The notes under the pieces: generated by a model
The model's database searches: none
What the model saw: the letters and a program-made list of their open reading frames with translations, nothing else
What the model was told of the DNA's origin: nothing
Part shown: positions 49,968 through 58,527 of the stretch, one piece after another
Layout: each line of letters begins with the position of its first letter
Numbering within the stretch: the first letter of the stretch is position 1
Program-made: the position numbers and the translations under genes
Source: Micromonospora inyonensis
Lineage (GTDB): Bacteria > Actinomycetota > Actinomycetes > Mycobacteriales > Micromonosporaceae
Assembly: GCF_900091415.1 (NCBI RefSeq)
Contig: NZ_FMHU01000002.1
Coordinates: 3,100,001-3,164,000 of the forward strand
DNA length: 64,000 nt
Reading direction: 5' to 3'

Positions 49968-50676
49968 AGGAGGTTTGGCCGATGACCTTGCCGGTGGCCA
50001 CGTCGAGGGCGGCGAACAGGCTGGTGGTGCCGTGGCGGACGTAGTCGTGGGTCACCCGGCCGGGGACGCCGGGCATCATCGGCAGCATGGGCGCGGTCCG
50101 GTCCAGGGCCTGGATCTGCGATTTCTCGTCCACGGCGAGGACCATGGCGGCCTCCGGCGGGTCCAGGTACAGCCCGACGATGTCGCGGACCTTGTCGATG
50201 AACAGCGGGTCGGTCGACAGCTTCCAACTCTGGACCTGGTGCGGTTTGAGGCCGAACGCCCGCCAGATCCGCGAGACCGCGGTCTGGTTCAGCCCCACCG
50301 CCGTGGCCATCGACCGCGTCGACCAATGACTGTCCTGATCGGGCGGCAGCTCTTCGAGCGTCTTCGTGATCACGGCCTCGACCTGGGCGTCGCCGATCTT
50401 CCGTGGCGCGCCCGGTCGCGGCTCGTCGCGCAGCCCGTCCACCCGATCGGCCACGAACCGCTTACGCCACTTGCCGACCGTCGGCAGCGACACCCCAAGC
50501 CGGCGAGACACCTCGCTGTTGGACAGGCCTTCCGCGCAGGCGAGGACGATCCGCGCCCGCACCGCCAACGCCTGCGCCGTCTTCGGCCGCCGAGCCAGCC
50601 CTCGTAGCGCCTCCCGCTCCTCGGCGGTCAACTCCAGCGGCGCCAGCTTCGGACCACGGCCATCACCCATACCCAT
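49968..50676 (-). pseudogene. 3'-truncated IS630-family transposase, divergent type
   Basis: ATG 50676 opens [20 protein letters not shown]. The HTH part is [21 protein letters not shown], and the first catalytic Asp is in [15 protein letters not shown]. The native frame ends at GKVIGQTS, where relatives continue toward the second Asp; ParA DNA follows. It is a different, diverged relative of the intact element at 50707-51853 and lies in opposite orientation to it. Confidence 0.8.
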
Positions 50677-50706
50677 CTACCAACGAATTAACGACTCGGC
50701 ACACTA

Positions 50707-51853
50707 GTGTTCTGTCTCTGAAATGGATAGCCAGTTGGTACGATGCTGGTCGTGAGTCGTGCCGCTGCGCCATTGGCGCTTGATCCGGGCCAGCGTGAGC
50801 TGCTGGAGTCTCTGGCTAGGTCGCGGACCGCGGAGCACCGTCTGGTCCAGCGGGCGCAGGTGCTGCTGCACGCGGCCGCCGGGGTGTCCAACACCGACAT
50901 CGCCGTGCTGACGGGGGTGACCCGGATGACGGTGAGGGCGTGGCGGGCGGAGTTCGCCGAGCGTGGGCTCACCGACCTGGGCAAGGTAGCGGCGGGTCGG
51001 GGCCGCAAGCCGTCGATCCCGCAGGCGGTGATCGACCAGATCGTGGAACTGACGCTGCATTCGCGGCCCGAGGGGGCCACGCATTGGTCGTGCCGGTCGA
51101 TGGCGGCCAGGGTCGGCGTGTCGAAGGCTACTGTGCAGCGGGTATGGGACGCGCGGGGGCTCAAGCCGCACCTGGTGGAGACGTTCAAGCTGTCGAACGA
51201 CAAGCGGTTCGAGGAGAAACTCGTCGACGTCGTGGGCCTGTACCTGAACCCGCCGGACAAGGCCGTGGTCTTGTGCATGGACGAGAAATCGCAGATCCAG
51301 GCGTTGGACCGTACCCAGCCGAGCCTGCCACTCAAGCCCGGTCGGGCCGGCACGATGACCCATGACTACAAACGGCATGGCACCACGACACTGTTCGCGG
51401 CACTGGACGTGCTGACCGGCAAGGTCATCGGCAAGTGCTTCGCCCGGCACCGCCATGACGAGTTCCTGCGCTTCCTGCGCACTATCGACACGTCGGTTCC
51501 CCGCAAGCTGCAGATCCACATGATCGTCGACAACTACGGCACCCACACCCACCCGAACGTCAAGGCCTGGCTGGCCAAGCATCCGCGCTTCCACCTGCAC
51601 TTCACCCCAACCAGCTCGTCCTGGCTGAACATGGTCGAGCGTTGGTTCGCCGAACTGACCGACAAGATGATCCGCCGTGGCGTGTTCCGCAGCGTGGATG
51701 ACCTCGTCAGAGCGATCGAGGAGTACCTGCGGGTGCACAACGACGACCCGAAGCCGTTCGTATGGACCGCGACCGCCGAATCGATCCTGGCCAAGGTCCG
51801 GCGTGGACGCGTCGCCCTCCAACAAACGGCTAGCCAAAACTGAGACGCAACAC
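50707..51853 (+). mobile_element. IS630-family insertion sequence, copy A (1,147 bp)
   Basis: Begins GTGTTCTGTCTC and ends GAGACGCAACAC (imperfect inverted repeats), flanked by TA on both sides (50705-50706, 51854-51855) as expected for IS630 target duplication. Copy B at 62607-63753 reads the same throughout. Its right end abuts the stop codon of the last operon gene. Confidence 0.92.
50743..51843 (+). CDS. IS630-family transposase, copy A
   Basis: 366 residues (GTG 50752 is an alternative start). Paired N-terminal HTH regions (VSNTDIAVLTGVTRMTVRAW and RVGVSKATVQRVW), then the DDE domain with Asp180 in [14 protein letters not shown], Asp263 in IVDNYGTH and Glu299 in SWLNMVERWF. Complete and likely active; protein identical to copy B. 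Confidence 0.92.
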   Translation: MLVVSRAAAPLALDPGQRELLESLARSRTAEHRLVQRAQVLLHAAAGVSNTDIAVLTGVTRMTVRAWRAEFAERGLTDLGKVAAGRGRKPSIPQAVIDQIVELTLHSRPEGATHWSCRSMAARVGVSKATVQRVWDARGLKPHLVETFKLSNDKRFEEKLVDVVGLYLNPPDKAVVLCMDEKSQIQALDRTQPSLPLKPGRAGTMTHDYKRHGTTTLFAALDVLTGKVIGKCFARHRHDEFLRFLRTIDTSVPRKLQIHMIVDNYGTHTHPNVKAWLAKHPRFHLHFTPTSSSWLNMVERWFAELTDKMIRRGVFRSVDDLVRAIEEYLRVHNDDPKPFVWTATAESILAKVRRGRVALQQTASQN

Positions 51854-53100
51854 TAGGTGGACGACAGCGGCCAGGGAAACGAGTCGGTGGTGTCCTCGGC
51901 GACTGAGCTGAACTCAATCAGCAGGCTGTCGGCCTCGGCGACCACCTCGTGATACACGTTCCGGGGAACGGTCAGCTTGTGTGGCGCCTGCGGGGTGGAG
52001 GTGATCACCACCACCGTCGGCTCCGGTCGGTCGGGGTGCCGCGAGGTGATCGCCAGCGAGCCCTCGACCAGGATGACGGTCTCGGGGTCCTTCGATCGGT
52101 ACAGTCCTCGGTGAAGGTTGTTTCCCAGGGCTTTCGGGCTTGCGGGCCGCCGAACCAGCATGTAGGTCTCGGTGGGTTTGGTCCTGAACTCGCTGATGAG
52201 GCCGCCGGCATGGTCCATGCTGGGAAGCCGCCGGTAGGACAGCTCCCGCAGCTCAGGTTCGATGTCGACGGTGGCGACTACCCGGTAGCCTTCGGCAGTT
52301 GCGGCCGAAGGAACCCCGCCGGCGACCAGGTTGGCGCCGACGTCCAGCTGCCGCAGGAGCAGTTCCGCTTCGCCGTGGGCCGGGACCATGATGTTCGAAT
52401 ACGGGTGTGCCAGCCGGAGCAGGGCGATCTGGAGGAGGAATGGATCCCGCGATCCGTTGGCCACCCCGGCCTGGGGCTCGCCCGGGTCACGGCGCACGGC
52501 GATAGTGTGCGGATGCAGGCCCAACTCCTCCATGAGGTGGTTGCTCTGAAGTAACACGGAAGCCAGTTGGCGCGCAGCGTTGGCGCCGATGGTGGCGGTC
52601 AGGCCGAGACGGGTGAATCCGGCCGCGAACGCCGCGTTCTGGGCGTCGAGCAGCGCCTTCAGCGCGGCTGGCGCGGTCTGTCCATTGTGGTCTTTGCAGA
52701 CGCACGCGTCGGCGCCGGCCCGACGCAGGGAGCGCAGCGCTTCCAGGTCGTACTGCGCCGGGACGGCGGCGAGGATCGCGCTCTCTCCCAGTTCCTGCCG
52801 CAGCTGGGCCAGCAAAGCCACCTGGCGAGCGGTGTCTACATCGTCGAGCACCTCGAAGTAGGCGGTGGGCTGGCCCGCGGGCGCGTCGAGCCGGTCGTCC
52901 GGGCCGACCGATGCCACCGAGCTGGCCCGCCCGACCGTGTTGCCGAAGCCGTCGCGGCGAGCGCGGCGGGCGGCATCGAGGACGTCGTCCCAGATTTCAG
53001 GGTCACCGAGCGCGTCCTCGTACACCTCGACCAGCTCGTCGGGTGACCAGAGGCAGTGTCGCTCGCGCTGGTTCAGCCTCTCGCCGGTGGCCGTTCTCAT
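51853..53100 (-). CDS. Radical-SAM-like barrel lacking the Cys motif, fused to a cupin
   Basis: 415 residues from ATG 53100. Residues ~15-300 look like an alpha/beta barrel related to the BioB/PylB/HydE group: RRDGFGNTVGRASSVASVG, LRRAGADACVCKDHNG, and IALLRLAHPYSNIMVPAHGE followed by GANLVAGG. The CxxxCxxC cluster motif is absent. The last ~110 residues read as a cupin (NNLHRGLYRSKDPETVILVE, HKLTVPRNVYHEVVAEAD). Last gene of the operon; its stop codon is completed by the IS630 target duplication and the element's last base, so a few native C-terminal residues may be missing. A binding, isomerase or scaffold role beside the true radical SAM enzyme is possible. I recognise no named family. Confidence 0.6.
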   Translation of the reverse strand: MRTATGERLNQRERHCLWSPDELVEVYEDALGDPEIWDDVLDAARRARRDGFGNTVGRASSVASVGPDDRLDAPAGQPTAYFEVLDDVDTARQVALLAQLRQELGESAILAAVPAQYDLEALRSLRRAGADACVCKDHNGQTAPAALKALLDAQNAAFAAGFTRLGLTATIGANAARQLASVLLQSNHLMEELGLHPHTIAVRRDPGEPQAGVANGSRDPFLLQIALLRLAHPYSNIMVPAHGEAELLLRQLDVGANLVAGGVPSAATAEGYRVVATVDIEPELRELSYRRLPSMDHAGGLISEFRTKPTETYMLVRRPASPKALGNNLHRGLYRSKDPETVILVEGSLAITSRHPDRPEPTVVVITSTPQAPHKLTVPRNVYHEVVAEADSLLIEFSSVAEDTTDSFPWPLSST

Positions 53101-53144
53101 GATGACTCCTGTCTGACGGTCGACAATCTGGCTCGGGGACTCGG

Positions 53145-54431
53145 CTAATCCGTCGGTGTCCTGCGGAGGGCGGGCGACACCAGGCCCATGGCGACGGCAG
53201 CCGTGCCCGCCACCAGCCAGATCCGGTAGGGGTCGAGCGGCCAATCGGCCCGATCGATGCTGAACGACACGAGCAGCCCGCCGACGAAGAGCCCGACCTG
53301 AATCGACGTCGATGCAACGACGTCGAGCAACGTCATGGCCCGGACCGAGGTGGTCTCGTCGACGTCCCGGTGGGCCCGTTCGAGCATGGCCAGAAGGATC
53401 GTGAGGTTGGCTGCCGACGCCACGGCCAGGGCCGCGACGGTGATCACCTGCTCGGTGGTCCCGTCGACCGGTGCCCGCACGACGGCGAGGGCGACGGTGG
53501 CCGTCAGCAGCACCAGGCCGGCCTGCCAGGCGTAGCGGCCGAGGTCCGTGTGGCTGGACCGCCAGGAGGCGGCGGCCAGAAGTGCTCCACCGAGCTGCAC
53601 CGCGCCGAGCATCCCGAGGTTGGCGCCGGGCCACAGGACCTTGTCGGCGTAGACGAGGAAGAGCGGCCAGGCGGTGGCCAGCCCGGCGACGGCGAGGATC
53701 AGGTAGATCCGCCGCATGGTGGGTGAGAGCTTGGGCCGGTTCCCGAGAACGGACGCGTCGAGGTCGCGCTCCACCGGTCGGTCCGGGGCCGGGATGCCGC
53801 GGGCGGCGACGGCCAGCAGCAGGGCGACGGCGCCGATGACCGCGAACATCGCCGTACGCAGCACGGGGCCGCCCGAGCCGTACAGCAGGACCGCACCGGC
53901 CACGATCAGGCCACCGGCGGCCCTGCCCCAGGAGTTCACCCGCTGGCGTTCCTGGCTGGTGAGGCCGTAGTTCAGCAGTGGCTGCCACGAGGGGGCGTAG
54001 AGCACCGACAGGTTGACCTCCGCCGTGACCGTGACGGCGAGGGCGATGAGGGCGAAACCTCCGCCGACCACGTCCAGACCCACGAGCACCGCCAGGACCG
54101 CGCATTCGACGGCGGCGACGAGGAGGAAGAGCTGGAGGTTGCGGCCGGCTCGCCACAACGGCAGGCGAGCCGCGAGCACCTGGATGGGCACGGAGAGCAT
54201 GCCCATGGCGAAGGCCAGACCGATGGTCCTGGGATCGAGGCCGAGGTCCTCGACGGCGGCGATCTGGAAGATGGCGCCGCCGTCGAGCCCGAGCGCGGAG
54301 CCGAGGGTCGGCATCGTCAGGGCGACGGCGAAGAACCGCCAGAGCCGTCCGCGCCGAGGCGCGTCGCCGGTGCCTTCGGGCGCGTTCTTGAGCTCGGTTC
54401 GGCGTCGCCGAGCGGTGGTGCGGCTGTTCAA
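53145..54431 (-). CDS. MFS transporter (probable exporter)
   Basis: About 428 residues and twelve predicted membrane helices. TTG 54431 is favoured because GGGGGGAGA lies just upstream; another TTG at 54506 would add 25 residues. Early segments include LTMPTLGSALGLDGGAIFQI and GLDPRTIGLAFAMGMLSVP; the loop between halves is charged (DRPVERDLDASVLGNRPK). Located between the radical SAM gene and the barrel-cupin gene in the operon, it probably exports the product and may confer self-resistance. Confidence 0.82.
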   Translation of the reverse strand: MNSRTTARRRRTELKNAPEGTGDAPRRGRLWRFFAVALTMPTLGSALGLDGGAIFQIAAVEDLGLDPRTIGLAFAMGMLSVPIQVLAARLPLWRAGRNLQLFLLVAAVECAVLAVLVGLDVVGGGFALIALAVTVTAEVNLSVLYAPSWQPLLNYGLTSQERQRVNSWGRAAGGLIVAGAVLLYGSGGPVLRTAMFAVIGAVALLLAVAARGIPAPDRPVERDLDASVLGNRPKLSPTMRRIYLILAVAGLATAWPLFLVYADKVLWPGANLGMLGAVQLGGALLAAASWRSSHTDLGRYAWQAGLVLLTATVALAVVRAPVDGTTEQVITVAALAVASAANLTILLAMLERAHRDVDETTSVRAMTLLDVVASTSIQVGLFVGGLLVSFSIDRADWPLDPYRIWLVAGTAAVAMGLVSPALRRTPTD

Positions 54432-54770
54432 CGGTCTCCCCCCCGCTCCATTCACGATGAGCGGATTGGGGACAGGCGACGTCGGGTCGAGGTCGCGGTG
54501 TGGCAACGCAGATCATCCTCTGACTGGTGGGTAAGGGCGAACGTGCCTCGGTTTTTGCTTCCTCGAAGCGACGGTGACGTCGTCGATCGGTCTGGTCGGA
54601 GGCTTTTCCATCGATCGGTTCGACGATTATGCCAGACTGCGCCCTGCCCGCCCTCCCCGGAATTGTTCTGGAGGGAGGGCGAGCAGGAGGCGAAGGACGG
54701 TTTCACATCGGTCCGTACCGCGTCAATACCAGCGCCGGCTGAGACAGGATTACGGTCTACGGCTTGAGCA
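54432..54770. other. Longest internal gap of the operon
   Basis: About 340 bp between the radical SAM stop and the transporter start. A minus-strand frame from TTG 54778 (MASAQAVDRNPVSAGAGIDA and onward) crosses it. It has no leader-plus-core look of a ribosomal precursor peptide, though I cannot exclude one. It may instead hold an internal promoter; GGAGGGAGGGCG on the plus strand is not obviously a signal. Confidence 0.4.
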
Positions 54771-55799
54771 CTAGCCAATGGCCGTGCGACGGCCGTCGAA
54801 GCTGAGGTCCACGGTCACCCCCGGCGGGCAGATCTGCTGGATCGCGGTGGCATCGGCACCCGGGTTGTGGAAGTTCATCTGGGTGGTGTCCGATTTGATG
54901 TGACCGATCGACACGAGCTGCTCAGCCGGATGCGATCGAGCACCGGTCCAGACGTAACCGTTGCACATGTCGGTGATCTCCGAGACCTTGCCGTAGACGA
55001 AGTCCGGGTCCAGCCGGGTGTTGGCCACCAGGTGGGCATCGGGGAAGGCCAGCCGCAGGTGGGCGCAGATCTCGAGATACAGGTCCAGTGAGATGGTCAG
55101 TGGCGGATCGATGTCGAACCCCTCGGGCGCCGAGGTTCCCTGCGGGAGGGTGATCGTCTGCTGGACCGGGGTGGCCACGAAGTCGAAGCCGCCGACCTCC
55201 TTCGACCACGCCACGAACTGTTCGAGCTCCGCCTTCCAGTCAGGCACCAGCCCCCACAGCAGGGCGTTGCCGACGGCCAAGCCGGCATTCCGGATCCGCT
55301 GCGGTGCTTGCAGGCGCTGCGCCTGATCCGCCTTCAATCCGGAGCGGTGCTTCTGGGAGTAGATGTCGGGCGACATGACCTCCATGAATGTCCAGATGGC
55401 GTCGGCGCCGGCGTCCTTGAGGCGGTGGTAGCCGTCCTGGTGCAGCGTGTCGCAGTTGACGATGAGATAGCTCTCCGGGTGGGCGGCCCGGGCGCGTTCC
55501 ACCCAACGAACGATCCGCTTGGTGAGTAGGTCCTGGTCCTCGGCCACCGTGCCGAAGACCAGTTCGTGGATCTGGTAGCCGGCGTCGGCCAGCTCGCGGA
55601 TGAGCCAGTCGAATGTGGCGGGCCGCATCGCCCCCCGCACGCCATGGGCACCTTCCTTGGCCAGGAGCGTGCTCAGCCCGCAGTAGGTGCAACCAGATGT
55701 GCAGAAGTCGATCGGGTAAATCACGGAGTGGAGGCGCAGCGCGTTGCCGAAGTTCTTGGTTCGGATGCGACGCGCCTGCTCGATGTTGCTTGACGTCAT
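54771..55799 (-). CDS. Radical SAM enzyme, BioB/ThiH/PylB-like
   Basis: 342 residues from ATG 55799, preceded by GGGAGGAAG. The [4Fe-4S] motif is Cys33-x3-Cys37-x2-Cys40 in DFCTSGCTYCGLS. The N-terminal half-barrel continues with AGYQIHELVFGTVAEDQDLL and a DAIWTFMEVMSPDIY segment; the second half has NALLWGLVPDWKAELEQF and a C-terminal BATS-like region. It should cleave SAM to the 5'-deoxyadenosyl radical. The group contains lyases, mutases and sulfur-insertion enzymes, so the reaction is open; a carbon-skeleton change or C-C cleavage on the amino acid is possible. The start is 9 bp after the ligase stop. Confidence 0.82.
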   Translation of the reverse strand: MTSSNIEQARRIRTKNFGNALRLHSVIYPIDFCTSGCTYCGLSTLLAKEGAHGVRGAMRPATFDWLIRELADAGYQIHELVFGTVAEDQDLLTKRIVRWVERARAAHPESYLIVNCDTLHQDGYHRLKDAGADAIWTFMEVMSPDIYSQKHRSGLKADQAQRLQAPQRIRNAGLAVGNALLWGLVPDWKAELEQFVAWSKEVGGFDFVATPVQQTITLPQGTSAPEGFDIDPPLTISLDLYLEICAHLRLAFPDAHLVANTRLDPDFVYGKVSEITDMCNGYVWTGARSHPAEQLVSIGHIKSDTTQMNFHNPGADATAIQQICPPGVTVDLSFDGRRTAIG

Positions 55800-55808
55800 G
55801 CTTCCTCC

Positions 55809-57149
55809 CTATCGGACCTGGTCCTTTGGGCCGAAGAGGCCTTCAACCCTGCTGCTCATCTGGGTCGCGGCTTCGGTGTTCTCTGCGATGACGCAGTAGC
55901 GGACGGTGCTGTCCTCGGGGTTGAACCCCTTCACGATGACCACGCCGGTGCGGGTGGCCGGGTCGTAGTGCAGGCCGGCTTCGTCGAGGCGGGCGACCGC
56001 GGCCGGAAACGACGGCACTCGCCACCCGACGAACTCGCCCAACGCCCGGCATCGACTGAAGTCCGGGCCGATCAGGCGCCGACCGAGGTTGCGGTAGATG
56101 GTCGTGGACGCCGTCATCCGCCCGTTCCATTCGGTGAGCAGGACTTCGCCGTCATCCAGCAGGATCGCGTCGGCGCTCACCACGCCGCGGTAGCCCATCA
56201 TCCGCATCCCCTCCGCCAGCGCTTGGCCGATGGTGACCAGGCGGTCCAGGGCATCGGGCGGCAGATCGGGTGCGGGAATGAACTCGGCGAAGGCAATCGG
56301 GGCGTGGATGATCTCGCCGTGCTCCTCGAAGGTGGCCGCTTCGTCGGTGATCTCGAATTCGGCGAAGATCGCCCGTGCCCGGTGGTAGTAGCGTTCCACG
56401 ACGACGGGAAACCGGTCGCCGTTGGTGAGCCAGTCCCAACGCTCGTCGAGGTAGTCGTCGAGGTGGTCGGTGCTCGGCAGATGTACGGCCCGCTGGGCAC
56501 CGACCGGGTGGGGGATCGCCTCGAGGGCCACGACCTCGCTGCCCATGCCGCCGCCACCGAAGTCGCGCTTGAGGATGACAGGATGGCCCTGCTCCAGCAG
56601 TTCCATGACGAGTGCCCTGGCGTCTGCTCTGCCGCGGGCCACGCCACCGGGGGGCAGCGGCGCGCCGACGCCGGCCGCGACCGCCCGGAAGCAGGCCTTG
56701 CCGTTGGCCAGGAGGGCACCGCCCTGGCTGAAGAACTGGTGGCCGGGGAGGGCCTCGGGGCACCCCAGCTCGGTAGCCAGGGCGGCGATGGCAGCGTCGG
56801 GCATGAGAGCCACGATGCGGTCGACGGTCCGGCCGGCCAACGCGTCGCGTAACTCGGCCAGTCCAGCCGCGCTGGTCAGCCGATCCCGGGTCAGGAAGTA
56901 GGGGCTTGCTTCGGCGATGGGAGGAACGACGATCCGGAGGCTCTCCCGGTCGACTCCCAACAGGGTGGTGCGGTAGGCCAAGAACTCGGGGTCCGGTGCC
57001 TGGGGGAGGACGATGACGTCGCCCGACTCGGCGTACCACACGATCGCCTGTGAGCCGGCGGCTGCGCTTCGAGCCATGGTGTCGGAGATCGGGGCCACGT
57101 CCCCGCCGAAGTCGTGCGGGTACAGATCACCGAGCAGCAACCTGGGCAT
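55809..57149 (-). CDS. ATP-grasp ligase, pheganomycin PGM1-like
   Basis: 446 residues from ATG 57149 (AAAGGAG upstream); it overlaps the glutamate mutase E gene by 23 bp. Layout: a ~110-residue pre-ATP-grasp region (MPRLLLGDLYPHDFGG), the ATP-grasp fold with HPVILKRDFGGGGMGSEVVA as glycine-rich loop and the metal-site run LLTEWNGRMTASTTI, and a ~70-residue C-terminal domain (ATRTGVVIVKGFNPED). This arrangement resembles PGM1 from pheganomycin biosynthesis, which ligates an N-terminal alpha-guanidino acid to a peptide. It would activate a carboxylate as acyl-phosphate and couple it to an amine. An amidinotransferase in the same operon makes the comparison attractive; the resemblance is by eye. 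Confidence 0.65.
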   Translation of the reverse strand: MPRLLLGDLYPHDFGGDVAPISDTMARSAAAGSQAIVWYAESGDVIVLPQAPDPEFLAYRTTLLGVDRESLRIVVPPIAEASPYFLTRDRLTSAAGLAELRDALAGRTVDRIVALMPDAAIAALATELGCPEALPGHQFFSQGGALLANGKACFRAVAAGVGAPLPPGGVARGRADARALVMELLEQGHPVILKRDFGGGGMGSEVVALEAIPHPVGAQRAVHLPSTDHLDDYLDERWDWLTNGDRFPVVVERYYHRARAIFAEFEITDEAATFEEHGEIIHAPIAFAEFIPAPDLPPDALDRLVTIGQALAEGMRMMGYRGVVSADAILLDDGEVLLTEWNGRMTASTTIYRNLGRRLIGPDFSRCRALGEFVGWRVPSFPAAVARLDEAGLHYDPATRTGVVIVKGFNPEDSTVRYCVIAENTEAATQMSSRVEGLFGPKDQVR

Positions 57150-58524
57150 GTGCTGCGCTCCTTTCGCCTCGGCGGCCGAACCACTTCCAGGGTGGGCTCG
57201 GCCGTTCATCGGAGAAGAAGTAGAGGTCCCGCATGAGCCCGTCCAGCGAGTCGGCCCGCTCGCGCAGGCGGACGCGGACGAGGTCGTCGTTGCGGCGCCG
57301 GGTGGCCTGGCTGAACGGGAGCCTGCCGACGTCGGCGAACCGGATGGCGCCCTCCTGATCCCGACAGGGCGTCACCAGCGACTGGGCGAAGCGGCTGGCC
57401 GAGAAGGGGACGTCGATGCGGCCGTCGGCGAAGGCGTCGGCGACGGCAACGACAAGGTCGCGCTGGTCAAGGATCGGCTCGACCAGCTCGCCGACCTCCC
57501 GTTCGATGGCTTCCAACTCGTCGGCCACCGCGTCCTCATCGATCACCAGGCGGTCCAGGGGCTGCTCAAGGGCAGCCCGGGTGGCGAAAATCCCCTCGGC
57601 GTTCTCCGCCAGGGTGGGGATGCCCCTGGCCTCGGCGGGGGATTTGGTGACGACCTTGTCGACGTTCCCGAGGCCGGCCAGGAGGGCGCCGTAGGTGATG
57701 AGGTCGATCGCCCGCGACCAGTCGGTGGGGAAGATGCCCATGAACTGGTGCAACACGGTGTGGACGCGGACGCCGGAGTACGGCGTGAGATATCGGGCTG
57801 CGAGCCGGGGGATGGCCCGTAGCGCTGCCAGGTCCTGCCAGGGGTGACCACCTTGCGGGTAGGCGATCGAGATGCAGCGGACGCCCTCGGCGGCTGCCAG
57901 CACCGCTTCGATCAGAGTCACGGCCAGGCAGATCGACGGCGGCATGAGCACCGCGGTCAGCGTTCCGAACAGCTCGCGGTCGACAACCAGCCCGGCCGCG
58001 GTGGCCTCGCCAGCGACGCGATCGACCTCCTGCCAGGCTCGCACCGAACTGGCGATCGGGATGTTCTTGACGTAAGGGACGTTGTACGATATCCCGCCGC
58101 CTTCGAAAGAGGTGATACCGGATGCCAGGGTGGTGCGGAACAGCAGGCGGGCGTCCGGTGAGCCGTGTCGTACCTGCAACGGGGCTCGCACCAGCTCGTT
58201 GAGCTCGCGCCCGCGTCGCCATCCGTGAGAGACGAGGGGGTAGCCGTTGAGCGTTCCGGCGTCCCCCCTCAGCGCCCGGCGAGCGGTGTCGAGCTGGAGC
58301 AGGCGGGTGTAGGAGTCGATGGTGATGGTGGCGACGTCGGGTTGCGCCCGGTGCTCCAAGCCCAACAGCAGGTCCAGCATGGCGTCATGGTCACCCACGC
58401 CGGACCGAGGCTGGACCAGGGTCCGACCATCTCGGGCGGCGTCGGACAGGAGATCGGCCACCGTCGGCTTGCCCAACGACCTCGCGTAGGCGATCGATTC
58501 GGCGAGCGGGGGGAACGGGTCCAC
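57127..58524 (-). CDS. glmE: Glutamate mutase epsilon subunit (methylaspartate mutase E)
   Basis: With the S subunit and adenosylcobalamin it interconverts L-glutamate and threo-3-methyl-L-aspartate. 465 residues (usual ~483) from GTG 58524, 3 bp after the aspartokinase stop. The substrate 'arginine claw' seems complete: Arg40 in LVQPRSGV, Arg74 in TIDSYTRL and Arg119 in LQVRHGSPDARLL, with Glu141, Tyr147 and Tyr151 in FEGGGISYNVPY at the spacing of the clostridial enzyme. Other signatures are NREPFG-like DRELFGTLTAVLMPP and HQFMGIFP. This sets the beta-methyl group of the predicted product. Confidence 0.9.
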   Translation of the reverse strand: MDPFPPLAESIAYARSLGKPTVADLLSDAARDGRTLVQPRSGVGDHDAMLDLLLGLEHRAQPDVATITIDSYTRLLQLDTARRALRGDAGTLNGYPLVSHGWRRGRELNELVRAPLQVRHGSPDARLLFRTTLASGITSFEGGGISYNVPYVKNIPIASSVRAWQEVDRVAGEATAAGLVVDRELFGTLTAVLMPPSICLAVTLIEAVLAAAEGVRCISIAYPQGGHPWQDLAALRAIPRLAARYLTPYSGVRVHTVLHQFMGIFPTDWSRAIDLITYGALLAGLGNVDKVVTKSPAEARGIPTLAENAEGIFATRAALEQPLDRLVIDEDAVADELEAIEREVGELVEPILDQRDLVVAVADAFADGRIDVPFSASRFAQSLVTPCRDQEGAIRFADVGRLPFSQATRRRNDDLVRVRLRERADSLDGLMRDLYFFSDERPSPPWKWFGRRGERSAAHAQVAAR

Positions 58525-58527
58525 GGC

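Noticed and set aside
51853..53100. C-terminal cupin as ectoine synthase (EctC), making a methyl-ectoine
   Set aside because: Attractive beside an EctB-like transaminase, but the EctC metal- and substrate-site patterns are not visible and the cupin is fused to a large barrel domain.
54498..54767. Plus-strand ORF in the operon gap as a precursor peptide or regulator
   Set aside because: No ribosome site or recognisable domain, composition of a chance frame, and opposite orientation to the operon.
54771..55799. Biotin synthase or methylornithine synthase (PylB) assignment
   Set aside because: The fold group fits, but no biotin or pyrrolysine genes are nearby and the residues that define either activity cannot be confirmed by eye. 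Left as radical SAM, BioB/ThiH/PylB-like.
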